From assembly GCA_022712815.1 (NCBI GenBank), contig JAFLJW010000245.1, positions 1-9,317 of the forward strand: a stretch of DNA of 9,317 bases, read 5' to 3'. The first letter of the stretch is position 1. The number at the start of each line of letters is the position of its first letter. Source of the stretch: Pseudodesulfovibrio sp. GTDB taxonomy: Bacteria; Desulfobacterota; Desulfovibrionia; Desulfovibrionales; Desulfovibrionaceae. Under the pieces are notes generated by a model. That model was given only the letters and a program-made list of their open reading frames with translations. It was not told the DNA's origin and did not search any database. Below are positions 6,611 through 9,317 of this stretch, piece by piece. Both the position numbers and the translations under genes were made by a program.

Positions 6611-7183
6611 ATGGCAAACAGTGAGAAACGCTTCCTGAGCAAAAAGCTGTTGCCAGGCGTGCTCGTCGGAGCGCTTCTGACCGTCATGGTGATCCTGGCT
6701 TCTGGGTTCATGATCCAGACCACGAACACGGACGTATTCTGTGTTTCCTGCCACGTGATGAAACCCTTCAGGGTTGCGTGGAAGATGGAAACGCACGGAG
6801 GCAACAACCCTAAGGGGCTTGAAGCACAATGTGTGGACTGTCACCTGCCGCACGGGAGTTTCGTGGAGTACATAACTGCCAAGGCGTATACCGGGACTCG
6901 GGACATCATAATGAATATGATCATCGACCCCAACACCTACGACTGGGCCGGACGCGCCAAACATCGGCGCGACTTCACCTACGACAATGCCTGTCGCAAA
7001 TGCCACGCGAACCTTACGCCTTACGGCATGAGGACCAGCGGCATTCTGGCGCACATGCAGTATCTCGTCGGCGATCTGGACAAACGTTGCGTGGATTGCC
7101 ACGAGCACGTCGGCCACAAAAACATGGTCACGGAAATCAACAACTATTTCAAGAAAAGCCCGCTTGTCGCAGGCAAGGAGTAG
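6611..7183 (+). CDS. NapC/NrfH-family membrane-anchored tetrahaem cytochrome c
   Basis: A 190-residue quinol dehydrogenase subunit. One N-terminal membrane anchor (about 13-34) is followed by a periplasmic domain with four haem c motifs: CVSCH (44-48), CVDCH (74-78), CRKCH (128-132) and CVDCH (160-164). Length, single anchor and haem spacing match NrfH/NapC. The first motif is followed by Val-Met (CVSCHVM); NrfH uses a Met at this place as a haem 1 ligand. NapC/NrfH proteins pass electrons from menaquinol to a periplasmic reductase, here most likely the octahaem cytochrome encoded 9 nt downstream. The same pairing is known as cycX/haoA in Epsilonproteobacteria. The ATG at 6611 has AAGGAAGGG (6594-6602) upstream. 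It is not called NrfH proper because no pentahaem NrfA follows. Confidence 0.9.
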   Translation: MANSEKRFLSKKLLPGVLVGALLTVMVILASGFMIQTTNTDVFCVSCHVMKPFRVAWKMETHGGNNPKGLEAQCVDCHLPHGSFVEYITAKAYTGTRDIIMNMIIDPNTYDWAGRAKHRRDFTYDNACRKCHANLTPYGMRTSGILAHMQYLVGDLDKRCVDCHEHVGHKNMVTEINNYFKKSPLVAGKE

Positions 7184-7192
7184 GAGAGGTCT

Positions 7193-8554
7193 ATGAAAAG
7201 AGTCTTCGGTACGTTATTCGTCGCCGGATTCATTTGTTGCATGACGCTCATGATCGCCGGAACAGCTCAGGCAGCAGCCGAGCTTGAAGGTCTCAATCTG
7301 GAGAAGAAGCAGCTTGTGGTGCACCGCGGCTACACCAAGGCAGCCAAATCGTGCATCGAGTGTCATTCCCAAAAGACACCCGGCATTATTGAAAACTGGA
7401 AAAATGGGAAAATGGGCCATGCAACCGTCTCTTGCTACGACTGTCATGTCGTGGAAAAAGACTCACCCATGGCCAGCCAGTGCGAGGGCCTTCGAGGCAC
7501 CAATATCTACACCTCGCCCATGGTCTCATCCAAGACCTGCTCCAAATGTCATCCGCGCGAAGTCGAACAGTTCCTGACGAGCGCCCATGCGAGACTGGCA
7601 GGTAATCCGCTTCTGGAAAACAAAAAAATGATGGCACTCATGTACCACAATGAAGGTGCCGGGTTCCTCGGTGTTGAGGAAGGCTCTCCAGCCAACCGCG
7701 CATCACGCGCGTCCGGTTGCCAGATGTGTCACGGCACCCAGGTCGAACTGGGTGCGGACAACAAGCCCATCAATGAAACATGGCCCGGCGGCGTCGGCAC
7801 TCGCTACCCCGATGGAAGCATCGGAACCTGTACCGTCTGTCACACTCGCCACCAGTTCGCTGTGTCCGAAGCCCGCAAGCCTGAAGCCTGTGCTTCCTGT
7901 CATCTGGGCCCGGATCATCCGAACATTGAAATCTACGAAGAATCCAAACACGGACAGATCTACAACGCTCACGGCGAAAAGTGGAACTTCGAAGCCGCTC
8001 CCGACACATGGGAACCCGGCGATTACGATGCACCCACCTGTGCCGTCTGCCACATGTCCGGCATTGGCGAGTTGACCACGACCCATAACATCACCGAACG
8101 CCTGAAGTGGAACCTTGTCCACAAGCGTTCTGAAATCCGCTCCAAGGAGCGCGGCGATGGCGTCAAGGGCGACATCCTCATGCGCAAGGTTTGCAAGAAC
8201 TGCCACTCCACCCTCCATACCAATGCAACGATGGATACTCTGGATAACGCAGTCGCCCTGTACAACGTGTACTGGGACAAGGCCGTTGCCATGAAGAAGG
8301 AACTCGCGTCCAAGGGGCTGCTCAAGGAAGATGCCTGGAAAGATGGTTTCCAGGAACTGATGTACTACCTGTGGCACCACACTGGCCGTCGTGCCCGTCA
8401 GGGTGCCGCCATGAACGGCCCGGACTATGCCCACTGGCATGGCTTCTTCCAGATATTCCAGGTCGTGAAGGATATGGAAGACATCTACAAGTATCGCCTG
8501 GAGAAAGGCAAGATCGAGGAATTGTCCACCGTAATGAACGGCGGCCCGGTATAG
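7193..8554 (+). CDS. haoA: Octahaem hydroxylamine oxidoreductase (HAO)-family cytochrome c
   Basis: A 453-residue secreted multihaem enzyme. A signal peptide (1-27, ending AQA) precedes eight CxxCH motifs at residues 54, 81, 116, 176, 213, 233, 283 and 334. Haem 4 (CQMCHG) is at the position of the catalytic P460 haem in Nitrosomonas HAO. After haem 6, GPDHP supplies D241-H242, matching the conserved distal Asp-His pair of HAO, followed by the ligand-type SKHG (251-254). The C-terminal helical region ends in a PDYAHWHGFF stretch (410-419). It is not NrfA, which has five haems and often a CxxCK catalytic site. Family members oxidise hydroxylamine or, when fed by a NapC-type partner as here, are thought to reduce nitrite, NO or hydroxylamine in the periplasm. 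The second setting fits an anaerobe better. GGAGAGG (7183-7189) precedes the ATG and overlaps the upstream stop, indicating a coupled operon. Reaction direction is inferred. Confidence 0.9.
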   Translation: MKRVFGTLFVAGFICCMTLMIAGTAQAAAELEGLNLEKKQLVVHRGYTKAAKSCIECHSQKTPGIIENWKNGKMGHATVSCYDCHVVEKDSPMASQCEGLRGTNIYTSPMVSSKTCSKCHPREVEQFLTSAHARLAGNPLLENKKMMALMYHNEGAGFLGVEEGSPANRASRASGCQMCHGTQVELGADNKPINETWPGGVGTRYPDGSIGTCTVCHTRHQFAVSEARKPEACASCHLGPDHPNIEIYEESKHGQIYNAHGEKWNFEAAPDTWEPGDYDAPTCAVCHMSGIGELTTTHNITERLKWNLVHKRSEIRSKERGDGVKGDILMRKVCKNCHSTLHTNATMDTLDNAVALYNVYWDKAVAMKKELASKGLLKEDAWKDGFQELMYYLWHHTGRRARQGAAMNGPDYAHWHGFFQIFQVVKDMEDIYKYRLEKGKIEELSTVMNGGPV

Positions 8555-8594
8555 ACCGGACCTCATCCCACGCCTGACCACCCTCACAAACGTC

Positions 8595-8624
8595 AAGGCC
8601 CCTCGCACCAACGGGGGGCCTTTT
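8595..8624 (+). terminator. Intrinsic terminator of the cytochrome operon
   Basis: AAGGCCCC (8595-8602) pairs with GGGGCCTT (8615-8622) around a 12-nt loop, followed by TTTTC. It lies 40 nt after the octahaem cytochrome stop and is the evident end of the operon transcript. Confidence 0.8.
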
Positions 8625-8748
8625 CATTTGGTTGAGAATGGTTCGAGTGCAAGGCGTATAGGGAAAAGCAAGGCCGAAGCGTAGTCTTCTACGTGAGGAT
8701 TTGCTTTTTCCCATGCAACGCAGCAATCGGGCCGTTCTCAACCAAATG
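8625..8748. repeat. Imperfect 124-bp inverted repeat, possible dispersed element
   Basis: The outer arms CATTTGGTTGAGAA (8625-8638) and TTCTCAACCAAATG (8735-8748) are perfectly complementary over 14 bp. Inside, GGGAAAAGCAA (8661-8671) pairs with TTGCTTTTTCCC (8701-8712) with one bulge, and CGTAG (8680-8684) pairs with CTACG (8689-8693) around TCTT. The stretches between arms also align partially, so the whole block folds as one long imperfect hairpin. No ORF with a ribosome binding site lies inside. It directly abuts the terminator at 8595-8624. It resembles the non-coding palindromic repeats dispersed through many deltaproteobacterial genomes, but no second copy is in this window. Confidence 0.6.
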
Positions 8749-8863
8749 AATAAAAAGAAAAGGTGCTTGAAATATAGGCACCATCACATCAATACATATC
8801 TATAGAAATCCTCCTGCCGTCCGATAAGTAGTATGGACTGGCACAACCACGGAGGGTTGCCCA

Positions 8864-9217
8864 ATGTATGTAGAATTGACCGAAGCCCACATGGACGGAT
8901 TCAGCTTTGAAATGCACCTCAAGGAAGTGGCGCAGGAACAGGCCAAGGCCATTCTCGGCGATTTTGTGGAGTTTTCCGACGAGGCCATTCAGGCTTTCAG
9001 GGAAGCCGCCATCGAGCCGATCAAGAACGGCACCTTCACGCTGGAGCGGCTCGAGCAACGCATCAACACGGTTCGCGGCGAGATAGCCCAGATGTGGAAT
9101 TCTGCCCTGCCCGACGATGTGAAGTACCGCGAAATAAGTGCCAAGGAAAATGAAATTTCTCTGCTTCAGGCAGGTCAGTTCACCTTTGCCAAGGCGGGAT
9201 TTTCGAAGATGGTGTAA
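8864..9217 (+). CDS. Hypothetical protein, 117 aa
   Basis: I do not recognise this protein. It has 117 residues, no signal peptide, no membrane segment and no cysteine, and reads as a mostly helical, charged cytoplasmic protein; the central part (about 15-95) alternates acidic and hydrophobic positions as in packed or coiled helices. The ATG at 8864 is supported by GGAGGG (8851-8856) 7 nt upstream. It stands alone: the long inverted repeat and about 115 bp of AT-rich DNA precede it, with no convincing promoter, and a strong terminator starts 20 nt after its stop. Codon use looks like its neighbours. It could be a lineage-restricted Desulfovibrionaceae protein. No function is proposed. Confidence 0.75.
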   Translation: MYVELTEAHMDGFSFEMHLKEVAQEQAKAILGDFVEFSDEAIQAFREAAIEPIKNGTFTLERLEQRINTVRGEIAQMWNSALPDDVKYREISAKENEISLLQAGQFTFAKAGFSKMV

Positions 9218-9237
9218 ACTCTCTCTTCTCGACGCAA

Positions 9238-9269
9238 AAAGGCCGCCCGGATTCTTCCGGGCGGCCTTT
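9238..9269. terminator. Bidirectional intrinsic terminator
   Basis: AAAGGCCGCCCGG (9238-9250) and CCGGGCGGCCTTT (9257-9269) pair perfectly around ATTCTT. Five A precede the GC stem on the left and TTTC follows on the right, so it can act on both strands. It ends the 117-aa gene and probably also a converging minus-strand gene at the window edge. Confidence 0.85.
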
Positions 9270-9294
9270 CACATTCGTTATATCTTGACTGGAG

Positions 9295-9317
9295 CTACTT
9301 GAATCTCGGCGGCCCCA
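9295..9317 (-). CDS. Possible C-terminus of a minus-strand gene cut by the window edge
   Basis: On the minus strand the last complete codons read Gly-Pro-Pro-Arg-Phe-Lys and then TAG (9295-9297). The stop lies 25 nt before a terminator that works on this strand, the spacing expected of a gene end. Only about seven codons are visible, so this is suggestive only and the product cannot be named. Confidence 0.3.

Noticed and set aside
7193..8554. Pentahaem nitrite reductase NrfA
   Set aside because: There are eight CxxCH motifs, no CxxCK, and HAO-type GPDHP and SKHG motifs.
7703..8611. A 302-codon minus-strand frame opposite the octahaem cytochrome
   Set aside because: It runs through the operon terminator and has no recognisable features; the sense strand encodes eight CxxCH motifs.
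1..9317. tRNA or rRNA genes, CRISPR arrays, transposase genes, phage genes
   Set aside because: None was seen on either strand. The repeats present are inverted hairpins, not regularly spaced direct repeats with unique spacers.

Overview
The window looks like chromosome from a Desulfovibrionaceae-type sulfate reducer (Desulfovibrio or Pseudodesulfovibrio-like). This is inferred from gene content: a NrfH/NapC-type tetrahaem cytochrome paired with an octahaem cytochrome, a sigma-54 two-component system, and moderately GC-rich DNA with many palindromic intergenic elements. No gene fixes the species.

Left part (1-2574). A small unrecognised gene (67-264, +) ends at a strong hairpin terminator. 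A cluster of palindromes follows (about 292-495), and then cobT (508-1578, -), the lower-ligand activating enzyme of cobalamin synthesis. Divergent from cobT is a WcbI-like putative acyltransferase (1741-2574, +). It runs head-on into the two-component operon with 13 bp between stop codons and no visible terminator.

Central part (2588-8554). This is the most interesting region. A minus-strand operon encodes a membrane hybrid histidine kinase, whose periplasmic domain carries a c-type haem motif (3974-6265), and an NtrC-type sigma-54 response regulator (2588-3973); their stop and start codons are directly adjacent. Across a 345-bp divergent intergenic region lies a plus-strand operon of a membrane-anchored tetrahaem cytochrome (6611-7183) and a secreted octahaem hydroxylamine-oxidoreductase-family cytochrome (7193-8554). 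The intergenic region holds two near-identical 17-bp elements spaced 20 bp apart, a possible IHF site and a -24/-12-like promoter, in the order expected of a sigma-54 promoter with upstream activator sites. The inferred picture is a haem-based periplasmic sensor switching on a periplasmic nitrogen-oxide (nitrite, hydroxylamine or NO) reductase fed by quinol.

Right part (8555-9317). The cytochrome operon ends at a hairpin terminator, followed at once by an imperfect inverted repeat of about 124 bp that may be a dispersed element. A 117-residue unrecognised gene (8864-9217, +) ends at a bidirectional terminator shared with what may be the last codons of a minus-strand gene at the window edge.
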